This document shows positions 37,042-45,497 of a DNA stretch of 64,000 nt, piece by piece. The DNA is from Chitinophagales bacterium (GTDB taxonomy: Bacteria; Bacteroidota; Bacteroidia; Chitinophagales; Saprospiraceae): positions 119,999-183,998 of the forward strand of contig JAAFJY010000013.1 in NCBI GenBank assembly GCA_013299105.1, in the 5' to 3' direction. The notes under the pieces are model-generated. The model ran no database searches. It was not told the origin of the DNA and saw nothing but the letters and a program-made list of their open reading frames with translations. The position numbers were made by a program, and so were the translations under genes. The first letter of the stretch is position 1. Each line of letters opens with the position of its first letter.

Positions 37042-37803
37042 ATGTTACCCTTTCAAAAAAACTTATTCTGGTGTCTCTTGATCGCTTTGATCAGCCAATC
37101 CTGCTTCAAAGAAATTGAAAGTGGCAGCCTTATTAGGGTAAGTGGCAGCGTCAAGGACCCCGTAAAAAACAAAACCCTGCCCTTGGCAAAACTTTATTTG
37201 TACGGGGCCAAGTCCACTTTTTACGGAATTTCCTACACCCAAGGCCCCTTGGACAGCGTAGTTGCCAACGCCCAAGGGAATTTCAGCATCGCGTTCCAGG
37301 CCGAGGGCATCAGTGTGGATTATGGCCTCAGCCTTGACAATGGCAAGGGCAGTCCGCAAGGCAGGTATGTTGTTGATCGCAGCAACGACATGTTTGAGTT
37401 CAACTTTCAAAAACAAATCAGCAATGCCGTAGTTTCTGGCCGTGAACTCAACTTCAGCCGCTTGTCGATCAAGGTCGATAACAACCCTTTCGATACCTTA
37501 TATGTGTCCACCCAATCGCATCCCATCCAAACCCAATACGTGGTAGGCAAACAAGTAGCTGCAACCCTCAACTTCACACACCTGCCCAATGCTGAAAATC
37601 AGTTTCAAATCTACGTGGCCTCCGCAAGAGACACGATTGGCCTTTACGAGTCCAACCGAAACATTCCGGCAGGAGGACGTTTTTTTTACCCACACCGCAG
37701 CCTCACGTTCACTTACCAAGCTGATCTGAGTGATACCATTCGTTTGAACAAGTCAATTGGCAATCTATTGGATATTCCCCGGAGCACGACCTGCTGCCGC
37801 TGA
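37042..37803 (+). CDS. Hypothetical lipoprotein with a beta-sandwich-like body
   Basis: 253 residues. The N-terminus MLPFQKNLFWCLLIALISQSC is a lipoprotein signal with Cys near residue 21. The start at 37042 is chosen for this reason; the longer frame (from 36838) runs through the hairpin repeat region. The body starts with a VSGSVKDPVKNKTLPLAKLYLYG stretch reminiscent of carboxypeptidase-regulatory/transthyretin-like folds (only the pattern is claimed). No family name can be given. The gene stands alone between repeats. Confidence 0.6.
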   Translation: MLPFQKNLFWCLLIALISQSCFKEIESGSLIRVSGSVKDPVKNKTLPLAKLYLYGAKSTFYGISYTQGPLDSVVANAQGNFSIAFQAEGISVDYGLSLDNGKGSPQGRYVVDRSNDMFEFNFQKQISNAVVSGRELNFSRLSIKVDNNPFDTLYVSTQSHPIQTQYVVGKQVAATLNFTHLPNAENQFQIYVASARDTIGLYESNRNIPAGGRFFYPHRSLTFTYQADLSDTIRLNKSIGNLLDIPRSTTCCR

Positions 37804-37916
37804 AGAGGATAGGGGGCTATTCAAAAAAATCGTTGATGCCTTTTTGCGAATTCTGATTTTGGGATGGCAAAAGAATAAGTTATAAAATTGGCGCCTCCAA
37901 TTTTGGGTTGAGTGGG

Positions 37917-38020
37917 GTCAACGTCATGCTGGAAATCCGTAAAAATCCGTTTCATCCGTTTCATCCGTGTTCCCAACCAGCACCGCGTAAGCGGGGCAAA
38001 GCATTTGCCAATTCTTATAA
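37917..38020 (+). repeat. GTCAACGTC/ATCCGTGTTC dispersed repeat
   Basis: GTCAACGTCATGCTGGAAATC, then repeated ATCCGT(TT) units, then CATCCGTGTTCCC, a CCGCGTAAGCGG hairpin and GGCAAAGCATTTGCC. Its first 20 bases are the reverse complement of a segment inside MITE-like copies 1 and 3. An AAAATTGG/CCAATTTT hairpin (37884-37904) lies just upstream. Confidence 0.55.
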
Positions 38021-38228
38021 GTTATTTTTTCAGTGGCCCTTAGACAAAAAAATCATACCAACAACTGAACCATTTTCTCAATACCTGTCAAGCCTATTAA
38101 CAAATTTTAACAAAATTTTAATAGGTCAAGCAATCCTTTCTCCATCTATTCGCCGGGGTAATCGAAAAAAAGTGATATTTTTTTTGGTGAAATTCGATCA
38201 AAATAGTGCTTTATTGCGTTACTATATT

Positions 38229-38236
38229 TAAATTTG
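38229..38236 (+). promoter_or_regulatory. Candidate -7 box before a structured leader/ncRNA
   Basis: TAAATTTG matches TAnnTTTG. The nearest TTG is 12 nt upstream, shorter than the usual spacer. The transcript would run about 170 nt before the ORF at 38413. Confidence 0.35.
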
Positions 38237-38242
38237 TAGCTT

Positions 38243-38412
38243 GTAAGCTTTTCACGAGTAGCCCAAGTTTTGTCATGGCTTGGTCAGACTGCTGGAAAGT
38301 AAACAACTCATAACCTTAACTCAACTCGCTTTTACAATGAACGCTCCTGATGAGGGATTGTTTCACAGTAAAAGCAGTTGCTTCCTAACCAAGCTTCGAA
38401 CACTGCTTCGTT
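38243..38412 (+). ncRNA. Possible structured RNA or long 5' leader
   Basis: Nested complementary segments are visible: GCTTGGT (38278-38284) with ACCAAGC (38388-38394); AACT plus GCTTTTAC (38323-38335) with GTAAAAGC plus AGTT (38368-38379); and CTCC/GAGG near the apex. The pattern is a long rod with a central bubble. No similar gene-free structure follows a promoter elsewhere in the window. 6S-like RNA is one possibility, but I cannot establish it. It may instead be the leader of the coiled-coil gene at 38413. Confidence 0.3.
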
Positions 38413-38643
38413 ATGGTAACTAGATCAATCAAAGAAAGGCTTTTGAGAGCTAAAGAAATTCTCCAAGAGGCACTTCACAAGCTCATGGAAATCAATCGTT
38501 TGAAAAAACAACTTCCTTTTCTCAAGGACCGAGAAAAGCAGGAAGAAGAATTGGGCTTGGAACTAAAAATGCTCAACAGAATCGTCAACCAGCAAGCGGG
38601 TTTGATTCGCAAATACGAAGATCAATTGCAGGATCAGGACTAG
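38413..38643 (+). CDS. Small coiled-coil protein
   Basis: 76 residues, nearly all helical with Leu/Ile heptads (LLRAKEILQEALHKLMEINRL...) and charged surfaces; it ends EDQLQDQD. No family is recognised. It resembles ZapB/SlyX-type short coiled coils in general only. Codon use looks coding. A possible structured leader precedes it. Confidence 0.5.
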   Translation: MVTRSIKERLLRAKEILQEALHKLMEINRLKKQLPFLKDREKQEEELGLELKMLNRIVNQQAGLIRKYEDQLQDQD

Positions 38644-38739
38644 ATTGGGTGTGATGGTGTGGGTGTGAGCGTGTGGGTGTGGGTTTGCAGGGCTTCGATT
38701 TGGAATTTTCGTCGGTGCTGCGTCAGACAAAATGCTCCA

Positions 38740-39879
38740 TCAACTGCGTCCGCCTAAAAAATCTCGAGGCGACAAACCCGTAGCTTTCTTGAAAGCCCGG
38801 TTGAAAGTGGACTTGGAATTGAAGCCACACTCCAATCCAATGCCCAATAAAGACAAATGCTGTACATGCGGATCGTCCAAGAGCTTTTTGACCTCTCTTA
38901 CCCGGTACTCATTCACATAGTCGTTGAAATTTTTGCCAAAAGCCGTGTTGACTACCGCCGAAAGGATCGAAACATTGGTGTTCAAGTGCTTGGCCAAATC
39001 TGAGAGGTTCAGTTCAGGGTCGAGAAAAAGGCGTTCGGTTTCCATCACTTGGATCAGTTTTTGTTTCCACATTTGCAACTCTTTTCCTTCCACTTTTTCA
39101 GTACGCACCTGAGTTGGGGCCGTTACGGCGATATCCTCGGTTTTGAAGTGCAACTTGCGCGTTTGCCACTGCCCATAACCTGCAATACAGAGGTAATAAA
39201 TCAAGCCTACCTCGAACAACTCATCCCACCAATCGTGCCAAAAATCGAGCTCTAGCCAGATGTCCACGATGCTCACCAAAGCCGAAAAAAGCCCGGCCAG
39301 CCAAAAAGCCCACACAAAATTGCGGTACCAAATAAAACTAATCGACTCAGGATCAGAGAATTGGGAAGGAGCCCATTTTCGGTAATCGGTGTACAAACGA
39401 TACGCATTGTAGAAATAAATGGCTTGCAAGATGTAAATGCTAAATTCTTCAATCAGTTGTATGTACCAAGGGTAATGCACCGTTTTTTTCCAAAATTCTA
39501 CAAAAACAGGGCCTTGCAAATAGACCAAAACATGGTAAACGAAGTACAACAGAAAAGGTAAGGCGTGCAGCCAATCCCTGCGTTGGAAGCGAAAATCGAT
39601 ATCCAATTGGCTTTTCAAATAAAAAAAACAAAGCGCCGGAATGAGGTAGCTGAAGTTGCGGGGAAAAAACTCAAGCTCCTTCCACAAAACCGAAATACCT
39701 CCAAAGCCAAGCATGTATTCCCAAATTTCGAAACTCAGGAAAAAGAGCAAGAGCGCAAAAAGATAGTCGGACAAACGCTCGTTGCGCCAGGCTCGCAGTA
39801 CAAAAACGGCAGCATAAATCCAGGCTTGAGCGAAACCAAAGGCCAAAGGGGCTGAATAGGCGTTGAAACTAAATGGCAT
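38740..39879 (-). CDS. AraC-type regulator with seven-helix membrane N-terminus
   Basis: 379 residues. The first ~235 residues hold about seven hydrophobic helices. A linker follows, then an AraC HTH domain (about 275-375): LNLSDLAKHLNTNVSILSAVVN (first helix-turn-helix, given in part) and IGLECGFNSKSTFNRAFKKATGLSPRDF (second, given in part). These membrane-anchored AraC regulators are common in Bacteroidota; the membrane part probably senses a signal. The target is unknown. The downstream neighbour is the DoxX fusion on the same strand. Confidence 0.88.
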   Translation of the reverse strand: MPFSFNAYSAPLAFGFAQAWIYAAVFVLRAWRNERLSDYLFALLLFFLSFEIWEYMLGFGGISVLWKELEFFPRNFSYLIPALCFFYLKSQLDIDFRFQRRDWLHALPFLLYFVYHVLVYLQGPVFVEFWKKTVHYPWYIQLIEEFSIYILQAIYFYNAYRLYTDYRKWAPSQFSDPESISFIWYRNFVWAFWLAGLFSALVSIVDIWLELDFWHDWWDELFEVGLIYYLCIAGYGQWQTRKLHFKTEDIAVTAPTQVRTEKVEGKELQMWKQKLIQVMETERLFLDPELNLSDLAKHLNTNVSILSAVVNTAFGKNFNDYVNEYRVREVKKLLDDPHVQHLSLLGIGLECGFNSKSTFNRAFKKATGLSPRDFLGGRS

Positions 39880-39889
39880 GTGAGCGTTA

Positions 39890-39913
39890 GTTGAAATGTT
39901 GAAGGGTTGAAAT
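39890..39913 (+). repeat. Octamer array upstream of the AraC gene
   Basis: GTTGAAAT GTTGAAGG GTTGAAAT, exact 8-bp period on the plus strand, single arm, 11 nt upstream of the AraC ATG and 93 nt beyond the DoxX-fusion stop. Confidence 0.6.
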
Positions 39914-39964
39914 GGCGAAGAGTGGGCGTGCCAAATTGGAGCATGAGTTTTAAATTCATTGGAA

Positions 39965-39995
39965 CAGCCTCTCCTCGAAAATGAAGGAGAGGCTG
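39965..39995 (-). terminator. Terminator hairpin of the DoxX-fusion gene
   Basis: CAGCCTCTCCT (39965-39975) and AGGAGAGGCTG (39985-39995) form a perfect 11-bp stem with a 9-nt loop, 10 nt past the stop codon. The T tract is poor, so it may be only partly efficient. Confidence 0.6.
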
Positions 39996-40005
39996 CTAAA
40001 ATGGC

Positions 40006-41208
40006 TTAAAAACGGATCAGGTAACTGGATTGTTCAGCTTCCAAGGTAAAGAGCAGTTTCTCAGGATATTCTTTTTCCCAAAATGGCCCTTCACAAAGGT
40101 AAATTTTGGAACCAACTGGGTAAGTGACCTGAAAACGGCTGCTGTGGGAAAGGTTTTTTGAAAAACCCAGGTTTTTGCCTGACTCAAAAGGGAGTTCTAC
40201 CCGGATATGGGTCATTTTACCCAGCGCATTCTTTCCCGAAACGATGAAAGTGATCATTTCCACTCCATTCTTTTTGGCCAAAGTAGCCAAATCAGGGTTC
40301 TTGTCCAATTCCTCCAGGTTGTAGATCATGGTATTGCGCTGCGCCCAGGCATTATCGAGCCATTGTTGATGGGTAATCTCGTACTTTTTATTCAGGTCGA
40401 TTTTCATGCCTTGGTCTTTGGCTTCAATCATGTAGATGAGATTGAGGTCTTCCCCCTTTTTTTCGTACACTCGGGTACCTACGGGCATGTTTACTGGATG
40501 GGTTTTCAAAGGGCCCAGATCGTAACCATAACCCCTGGCTTTTTTGGTTTCGTAGTCGAAATGGCGTATCTCAATGTTACGTACTCGGAGCGAGGGGTTG
40601 CTGATGGTAAAGGAGACCCTGCTGCTGGCATCGGCTTGGCCCTGCGCCTGCAAACCCAATGGTAAGGTCATCATTGCACCTGCGATGACCAGTTTTTTGC
40701 CCAACCCCTTGAGCTTGGCTGCACGATTAGCCAAAGCTTGATCAATGGAATAACGGCCACTACCCACCGCAGCAATCATTACAAAAGACCAAAAAATCAA
40801 TTGCTGATAGTACATCGTGAACGGAATGGGCGAGTCGTACCAAATAAAAGACACTACAAAGAATTGGAAAGCCATTTGCAAAGCCGAAATGCGGGTCAAA
40901 AAACCAAAGGCGATGAACAAGCCGCCGATGAACTCGCCATAAATGGCCACGTAAGCCCAGAAGCTGGGGGAAATGAAAGTAAAGCCGATTTCGCCGACCT
41001 GCTTGATGAACCATTCGGGCGCACCAAAAGCTAAATTGGACCACTCGGTACTACCGTTCTCGTCAATTTTGTGAAAAACTTTGCTCAATCCAGCGCCCAA
41101 GGCAATGGAGATGCCGCAGTAAAAGCGAAAAAGGGCGTAGCAAAGCTCGTAAGTGCGAGAACCCGTAGCGGAGGTGCCCTTGAAGATGGATGCGATGTTC
41201 GTTTTCAT
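40006..41208 (-). CDS. DoxX-like membrane protein fused to a duplicated secreted domain
   Basis: 400 residues from MKTNIASIFKG at 41208; the open frame extends 47 codons upstream without a plausible start. Residues ~20-180 have four membrane helices of the DoxX type (LFRFYCGISIALGAGL, IYGEFIGGLFIAFGFLTRISALQ, LIFWSFVMIAAVGSGRYSID). Residues ~185-205 look exactly like a signal peptide (KKLVIAGAMMTLPLGLQAQ). The remaining ~195 residues are two copies of one domain: VSFTISNPSLRVRNIEIRHF...PVGTRVYE and ITFIVSGKNALGKMTHIRVE...PVGSKIYL. The fused domain has no name known to me. It sits next to the AraC-type gene. Confidence 0.75.
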   Translation of the reverse strand: MKTNIASIFKGTSATGSRTYELCYALFRFYCGISIALGAGLSKVFHKIDENGSTEWSNLAFGAPEWFIKQVGEIGFTFISPSFWAYVAIYGEFIGGLFIAFGFLTRISALQMAFQFFVVSFIWYDSPIPFTMYYQQLIFWSFVMIAAVGSGRYSIDQALANRAAKLKGLGKKLVIAGAMMTLPLGLQAQGQADASSRVSFTISNPSLRVRNIEIRHFDYETKKARGYGYDLGPLKTHPVNMPVGTRVYEKKGEDLNLIYMIEAKDQGMKIDLNKKYEITHQQWLDNAWAQRNTMIYNLEELDKNPDLATLAKKNGVEMITFIVSGKNALGKMTHIRVELPFESGKNLGFSKNLSHSSRFQVTYPVGSKIYLCEGPFWEKEYPEKLLFTLEAEQSSYLIRF

Positions 41209-41383
41209 CAGTGTTGAATTTTTGCGTTGAACGATGTCACAAAAATGTGCCGATGAAAAAATCCCATGCTTCAAATCAGGATTTGGGACGTGTCGGATCA
41301 TGATTTGGGCAGAATTGGAGTAAAGAGGGAGGTATTTCAAAATGTTCATCGCAATCTCCGTTGTGCAAGCAGGATATTGTTTG

Positions 41384-41391
41384 TATTTTTG
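41384..41391 (+). promoter_or_regulatory. Candidate -7 box for the Rpn-like gene
   Basis: TATTTTTG matches TAnnTTTG. TTG at 41361-41363 lies 20 bp before it. ATG at 41412 is 20 nt downstream. Confidence 0.5.
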
Positions 41392-41411
41392 TGGTAAAGA
41401 GTCATCGTTTT

Positions 41412-42512
41412 ATGGACATAAATACTGGCCAACATACTGAATCGGATTACATCGTTATTCCCAATCCCATTTACGATGTAGTGTTTCGCTACTTGATGGC
41501 CGACTATGATAGCGCCTTGATTGTCCTTTCTACGCTAACTAATGAAAAGATCATCAAACTTCATCTTGAACCACTAACACACCCCGAAAAAAAGAAAATA
41601 CGGGTAAAATCCCCAGATTCTGAACAGGAGATCAGTCTATTTCACCTTGATTTTACAGCTACAGTTGAGCTCAAGGATGGTTCGCAGGAGTTGATCATGA
41701 TTGAGTTGCAAAAAGCATCCGAGCCGGGGGATATTTTTAGGTTCAAGCGTTATATCAGCAAAAATTTCCAACACAAACAACAGGAAGAACTGAAGCGTTA
41801 CAAATCACAAACGGTCAGCATTATTGATCGGCCTATCAGACTTGTACCAATCTTCATCCTTAATTTTCGCATTGAGGATGAGATCAATGACCTTTTGATC
41901 AAGGTCAACCGCTCTAAAATTGGTGTATTTAAAAATGAGACCTTAAAGCAGCACAACGACTTCATTGATCACCTCAGCTATGATATGTTGGTGGTTCAAT
42001 TGCCCAACTTGCACAACATAAAAGAAGAAGATTACAAAGCAGATGAATACAAGCAGAAACTATATGCTTTGTTGAAACTTTTCGATCAAAAAGAGCAGTT
42101 CAAAAACAATGAGCACCGCTTGAGAGTAATGCGGAAGTTACTGCCTGGATTTTTGGAGCGCGTAGTTAACCGACTACAAGCTGCGGACAAAGACAATCCT
42201 GATTTGGAAGAAGCTATGCTGGCTGAGGATGAGATACTAAAGTTGCTCCAGCGCAAGGAAAATGAAATTGCTTTTTTCAAGGAAGAATTGGGTCAAACTA
42301 AGGAAGAATTGGGCCAAACTAAGGAAGAATTGGGCCAAACTAAGGAAGAATTGGGCCAAACCAAGGAACGATTAGGTCAAACCAAGGAAGAATTGAACCA
42401 AGCCAAGGAAGTGGTTGTAAACTTTGCAATCATGCTCAAGTCTACAGGAACTCCGACCGAAGAAATTGTCGATAAAACTGGCCTTTCTGTCGATCAGATT
42501 AACGCCTTGTAA
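41412..42512 (+). CDS. Rpn-family PD-(D/E)XK nuclease/transposase-like protein
   Basis: 366 residues from MDINTGQHTESD. The N-terminal half has YDVVFRYLMADYDSALIVLSTL and LDFTATVELKDGSQELIMIELQK, the D...E.K-type active site of the recombination-promoting nuclease (PDDEXK_2) family. The C-terminal third is a coiled coil containing a perfect-to-near-perfect heptapeptide repeat (EELGQTK) encoded by 21-bp tandem repeats at 42280-42410. Related proteins can raise RecA-independent recombination (known for E. coli RpnA) and often occur in many copies. The start is chosen because of the upstream -7 box; the longer frame begins inside it. Confidence 0.8.
   Translation: MDINTGQHTESDYIVIPNPIYDVVFRYLMADYDSALIVLSTLTNEKIIKLHLEPLTHPEKKKIRVKSPDSEQEISLFHLDFTATVELKDGSQELIMIELQKASEPGDIFRFKRYISKNFQHKQQEELKRYKSQTVSIIDRPIRLVPIFILNFRIEDEINDLLIKVNRSKIGVFKNETLKQHNDFIDHLSYDMLVVQLPNLHNIKEEDYKADEYKQKLYALLKLFDQKEQFKNNEHRLRVMRKLLPGFLERVVNRLQAADKDNPDLEEAMLAEDEILKLLQRKENEIAFFKEELGQTKEELGQTKEELGQTKEELGQTKERLGQTKEELNQAKEVVVNFAIMLKSTGTPTEEIVDKTGLSVDQINAL
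42280..42410 (+). repeat. 21-bp tandem repeat coding EELGQTK
   Basis: Four near-identical copies of a 21-bp unit (GAAGAATTGGGCCAAACTAAG) followed by two diverged copies, in frame. Copy number is likely to vary between strains by slippage and would change the length of the coiled coil by 7 residues per unit. Confidence 0.85.
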
Positions 42513-42519
42513 TTTGCAC

Positions 42520-43140
42520 TCAAATTTCTCCACGCGCCAACATCACTTCTACCCGTAAAAGTGCCATAACCGATAGGGCATCGGTGATTTCACCGCGTAA
42601 AACCATGTCTATGGCTTCGCGCAAGGGGACTTTTTTTACTTGCAGGTCTTCGGTTTCTTCAGGTTCAGCTTCGCCGTGGAGCAGGCCTTTGGCCAGGTAG
42701 GCGATGCCATATTCATCGGTAACAGAATTGGAAGTGTGAAAATCGAGTAGGAAATGCCATTCGCTGGCGCTCATGCCTGTCTCTTCTTTGAGTTCGCGTT
42801 TGGCCGTTTCGAGTGGATCGCTGCCTTGGGGGCAACCACCTTCGGGGATTTCCCAACTGTATTTGTCCAAGGCATAGCGGTATTGGCCCACGAGCCAGGT
42901 ATTGCCTTCTTCATCGACCGGAACGATGCCAATGGCAAGGTTTTTGAAATGTACTACGCCATAAATTCCTGGATTGCCAGCAGGATTGAGTACTTCACGG
43001 TGGCTGATTTTGATCCAGGGGTTTTCGTAGGGGATGTGTTCAGTCAGGGTAGTCCAAGGGTTTTTTATCATTGTCTTTGGATACTTTTTGCGAAATAGAT
43101 TCTGGTAAAACCACCGCAAAAGAACGAATAAGTTAGCCAT
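42520..43140 (-). CDS. NUDIX hydrolase (ADP-ribose pyrophosphatase type)
   Basis: About 206 residues from Met at 43140; Met at 43071 (MIKNPWTTL) would give 183. The NUDIX box is GGCPQGSDPLETAKRELKEETG: the REL..EE catalytic core is intact, but the first acidic residue of the consensus (G-x5-E) is Ser. Upstream are NPAGNPGIYGVVHFKNLAIGIVPVDEEG and a YRYALDKYSWEIPEGG segment typical of ADP-ribose/sugar-nucleotide diphosphatases (given in part). Converges with the Rpn-like gene, 7 nt apart. Confidence 0.85.
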   Translation of the reverse strand: MANLFVLLRWFYQNLFRKKYPKTMIKNPWTTLTEHIPYENPWIKISHREVLNPAGNPGIYGVVHFKNLAIGIVPVDEEGNTWLVGQYRYALDKYSWEIPEGGCPQGSDPLETAKRELKEETGMSASEWHFLLDFHTSNSVTDEYGIAYLAKGLLHGEAEPEETEDLQVKKVPLREAIDMVLRGEITDALSVMALLRVEVMLARGEI

Positions 43141-43170
43141 TTCTACGTGTTGATGTGCAAATAATCCCGA

Positions 43171-43178
43171 TAGCTTTG
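43171..43178 (+). promoter_or_regulatory. Candidate -7 box for the glycosyltransferase gene
   Basis: TAGCTTTG (TAnnTTTG) with TTG at 43150-43152, 18 bp upstream. The ATG at 43232 is 53 nt downstream. Confidence 0.45.
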
Positions 43179-43231
43179 TAGTTTCGCCTGGAGAATAAAC
43201 CGACGTAAGGGGTAAACACCTATACCAAACC

Positions 43232-44953
43232 ATGAAAAAACAAAAGCCAAGCAACAAACCAGTTCCTAGTCCGCAGGCCAAAGGTCAATCAATCCCAAAA
43301 CCTAGTCCACCAAGTGTCCAAAGCCAAGCTTGGGACCCACGCCTGGTTTTGGGTTTGCATTTGCTCACTTTATTGCTCAGTTTACTGTTTTTGCGCATGG
43401 GCTACTTCAATTTACCCCTTGATCGCGACGAGAGTGCCTATGCTTATCTGGGTAAGCGTGCCTTGGAAGGTGGCAAAATTTACCAGGACTTCTATGAAAT
43501 GAAGCCACCATTGCTGTTTTACAGTTACAGCTTGTTGGTGACTTTGTTTGGTTATTCTCAAGTGGGATTGAGGTTTGCGGCCTTTGTTTTGAGTTTTTTC
43601 AATGCTTTTGGTGTTTATGCAGTGGGCCGTAGCTTGTTCAAACCAGCTTGGGCACTTTCAGGTGCACTGGTGTATTTGGTTTTGGTTTCCAACCCACACG
43701 TCAATGGCGTTTTGGCCCAGTCTGAGTTGTTGGTGATGATCGCTGTTTTGGGCAGCGCATATTTCCTTTTTCAGTGGTTAAAAGGAGAGGAGCATACCAA
43801 AGCTTGGCGACAATTGATCCTGGCTGGTGTTTTGATGAGTGCGGCGGTTTTGATCAAACAAACGGCGGTGTTTTTCTTTGGTTTTGCGGCAGTGGTCTTG
43901 TTTAGTGCACATCTTTTGCAAAATCGGGATGGCAATAAATTCCTGGGCATCGTTCGCGATGGGCTTTGGTTTTCGGTGGGGGTACTGGGCATGTTGGCCT
44001 TGTGCCTGTTGCCTATTCTGCTCAGTGGCTCCTTTGAAGACTTTAAGTACTGGAATTTTACCCACTCTTTGCAATATTCCAACACCATTGACGACCAGGA
44101 GGCCAAGGATGTATTCAATTATTTTTTGGGCAAAGTAACGGGCAAATACGAGTTAACTTGGCTTTTTGGCCTGGCTGGTGGAGTTTTGGTTTTGCTGAAT
44201 CCCCGTCTGACTTGGGCCCAACGCCTTGGTTTGTTCAGTTTTGGCCTCATGGCCATCTGGACCATCACTCCAGGTCGGCGTTATTATGGGCACTACTGGC
44301 TTCAATTGATTCCCGCAGTGGGCGTTTTGGCGGCTGGAACCTTGGATACCCTGGCTCATTGGACGGGCAAAAGCAACGCTCAAACTGGAAAATGGGTCGC
44401 TGGAGCCATCGGAAGCCTGGTTTTGATGATTACCCTGAGTAGCTCGGCCAGCATTTGGCGCGGCAACGGTGGCGAAGCCCAGGTTCGCGACATTTCAAGG
44501 GGGAATCCTTACCTTGAAAACCGATTCATCGCCGATTTTCTCAAAACCCAAATGCAAACGGGAGACCAATTGGCTGTTCTCGGCAGCGAACCCCAATTGT
44601 ACGTTTACTTGGATAAAAAAGGGCCTAGCCGACATTTTTATCCCAGTTTTTTATCGCGAAAAAATGAAAAAACCCTGGCTTGGCAAAGAGAAGCCCTGGC
44701 TGATTTGGAGAAGACCGCACCCAAATTTTTGGTGTTTTCATTTTTGCCCAACTCTTGGAGTGTTAAAGAAGATTCTGACCCAATCCTGTACAAAGGGGCA
44801 TTCAGTTGGATGCAAGGCAAATACGAGGCCATCGGTTATGTGGATTACATCAATGGCAATACGGAACCTGCGGAACTGATCTTTGACGCCAGTGCATCAA
44901 CTTACAAACCTCAAGGACAATATTACATGATGATTTTGAGGAAAAAATCCTGA
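43232..44953 (+). CDS. Membrane glycosyltransferase, GT39/ArnT-like
   Basis: 573 residues. A Pro/Ser-rich cytoplasmic tail (1-35) is followed by about 10-12 helices. The first periplasmic loop has NLPLDRDESAYAYLGKRAL and IYQDFYEMKPPLLFYSYSLL, the pattern of dolichol/polyprenol-phosphate-sugar-dependent PMT-like glycosyltransferases with the acidic DRDE catalytic loop. It would transfer a lipid-linked sugar to protein, lipid or glycan outside the inner membrane. The next gene, a sugar isomerase-like cupin, starts 4 nt after its stop, supporting a surface glycan role. Confidence 0.85.
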   Translation: MKKQKPSNKPVPSPQAKGQSIPKPSPPSVQSQAWDPRLVLGLHLLTLLLSLLFLRMGYFNLPLDRDESAYAYLGKRALEGGKIYQDFYEMKPPLLFYSYSLLVTLFGYSQVGLRFAAFVLSFFNAFGVYAVGRSLFKPAWALSGALVYLVLVSNPHVNGVLAQSELLVMIAVLGSAYFLFQWLKGEEHTKAWRQLILAGVLMSAAVLIKQTAVFFFGFAAVVLFSAHLLQNRDGNKFLGIVRDGLWFSVGVLGMLALCLLPILLSGSFEDFKYWNFTHSLQYSNTIDDQEAKDVFNYFLGKVTGKYELTWLFGLAGGVLVLLNPRLTWAQRLGLFSFGLMAIWTITPGRRYYGHYWLQLIPAVGVLAAGTLDTLAHWTGKSNAQTGKWVAGAIGSLVLMITLSSSASIWRGNGGEAQVRDISRGNPYLENRFIADFLKTQMQTGDQLAVLGSEPQLYVYLDKKGPSRHFYPSFLSRKNEKTLAWQREALADLEKTAPKFLVFSFLPNSWSVKEDSDPILYKGAFSWMQGKYEAIGYVDYINGNTEPAELIFDASASTYKPQGQYYMMILRKKS

Positions 44954-44957
44954 CCTC

Positions 44958-45371
44958 ATGTCATCACCTAAGCTTCCTTTTCGCATCGAATTTCCGCTGA
45001 TTGGCGAGTCGCAACTGGGCTATTTGTCCATTGTTGATTTTGAACAAAGCCTTCCTTTCGTGCCCAAACGGGTTTTTTGGACTTATTACACGCCGCAAAA
45101 TGTGGTCCGGGGCCGCCACGCCCATTGGCAAACCGAGATGGTGTTGATTGCCGTACACGGCCGCATCTTACTTGAAACTGAATCGATTGACGGGCAAAAA
45201 GCCGAGTTTTGGCTGGATAAACCGGAAGAAGGAGTGTATTTGCCCGCTTTGAGCTGGCACACGATGAAGTATAGCCACGATGCGGTGCAGTTGGTTTTTG
45301 CGAGTACCTTGTACGATCCGCAGGATTACATTCGGGATTACGAGGTGTTTTGTAAGCTTGGGGAACGGTGA
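44958..45371 (+). CDS. WxcM/FdtA-like cupin (sugar nucleotide isomerase family)
   Basis: 137 residues. Motifs KRVFWTYYTP, VVRGRHAHWQTEMVLIAVHG and LPALSWHTMKYS are those of the FdtA/QdtA/WxcM cupins, which isomerise dTDP-4-keto-6-deoxyglucose in the synthesis of unusual deoxysugars (known for the family). The His pair in RHAHWQ is the typical active-site region. It is only 4 nt after the glycosyltransferase, so co-transcribed. Other deoxysugar genes are not in the window. Confidence 0.82.
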   Translation: MSSPKLPFRIEFPLIGESQLGYLSIVDFEQSLPFVPKRVFWTYYTPQNVVRGRHAHWQTEMVLIAVHGRILLETESIDGQKAEFWLDKPEEGVYLPALSWHTMKYSHDAVQLVFASTLYDPQDYIRDYEVFCKLGER

Positions 45372-45399
45372 GCGGGGGAGTTTCTAACAGGATGCTTTT

Positions 45400-45495
45400 G
45401 TCTAAACCAGAATTTGAAAGAATTTCACAATTGGCCCACTTCGTGGCCATGAACGCTTCATGTCCATCAAAAAAGCATGAAATCACAGTTCAGAC
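45400..45495. repeat. GTCTAAAC/GTTCAGAC palindromic element
   Basis: The ends GTCTAAAC (45400-45407) and GTTCAGAC (45488-45495) are nearly inverted. Inside are two small palindromes: GGCCCACTTCGTGGCC and CATGAACGCTTCATG. 96 bp, no ORF. Fills the gap between the cupin gene and Sua5. Same family as 52670-52874. Confidence 0.6.
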
Positions 45496-45497
45496 AA

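Noticed and set aside
37908..38231. 107-codon plus-strand frame
   Set aside because: It lies over the ATCCGTGTTC repeat and an AT-rich gap; the translation is repeat-derived.
38243..38412. Naming the structured region 6S RNA
   Set aside because: The fold fits loosely, but the flanking genes and sequence do not allow the name; kept as an unassigned candidate.
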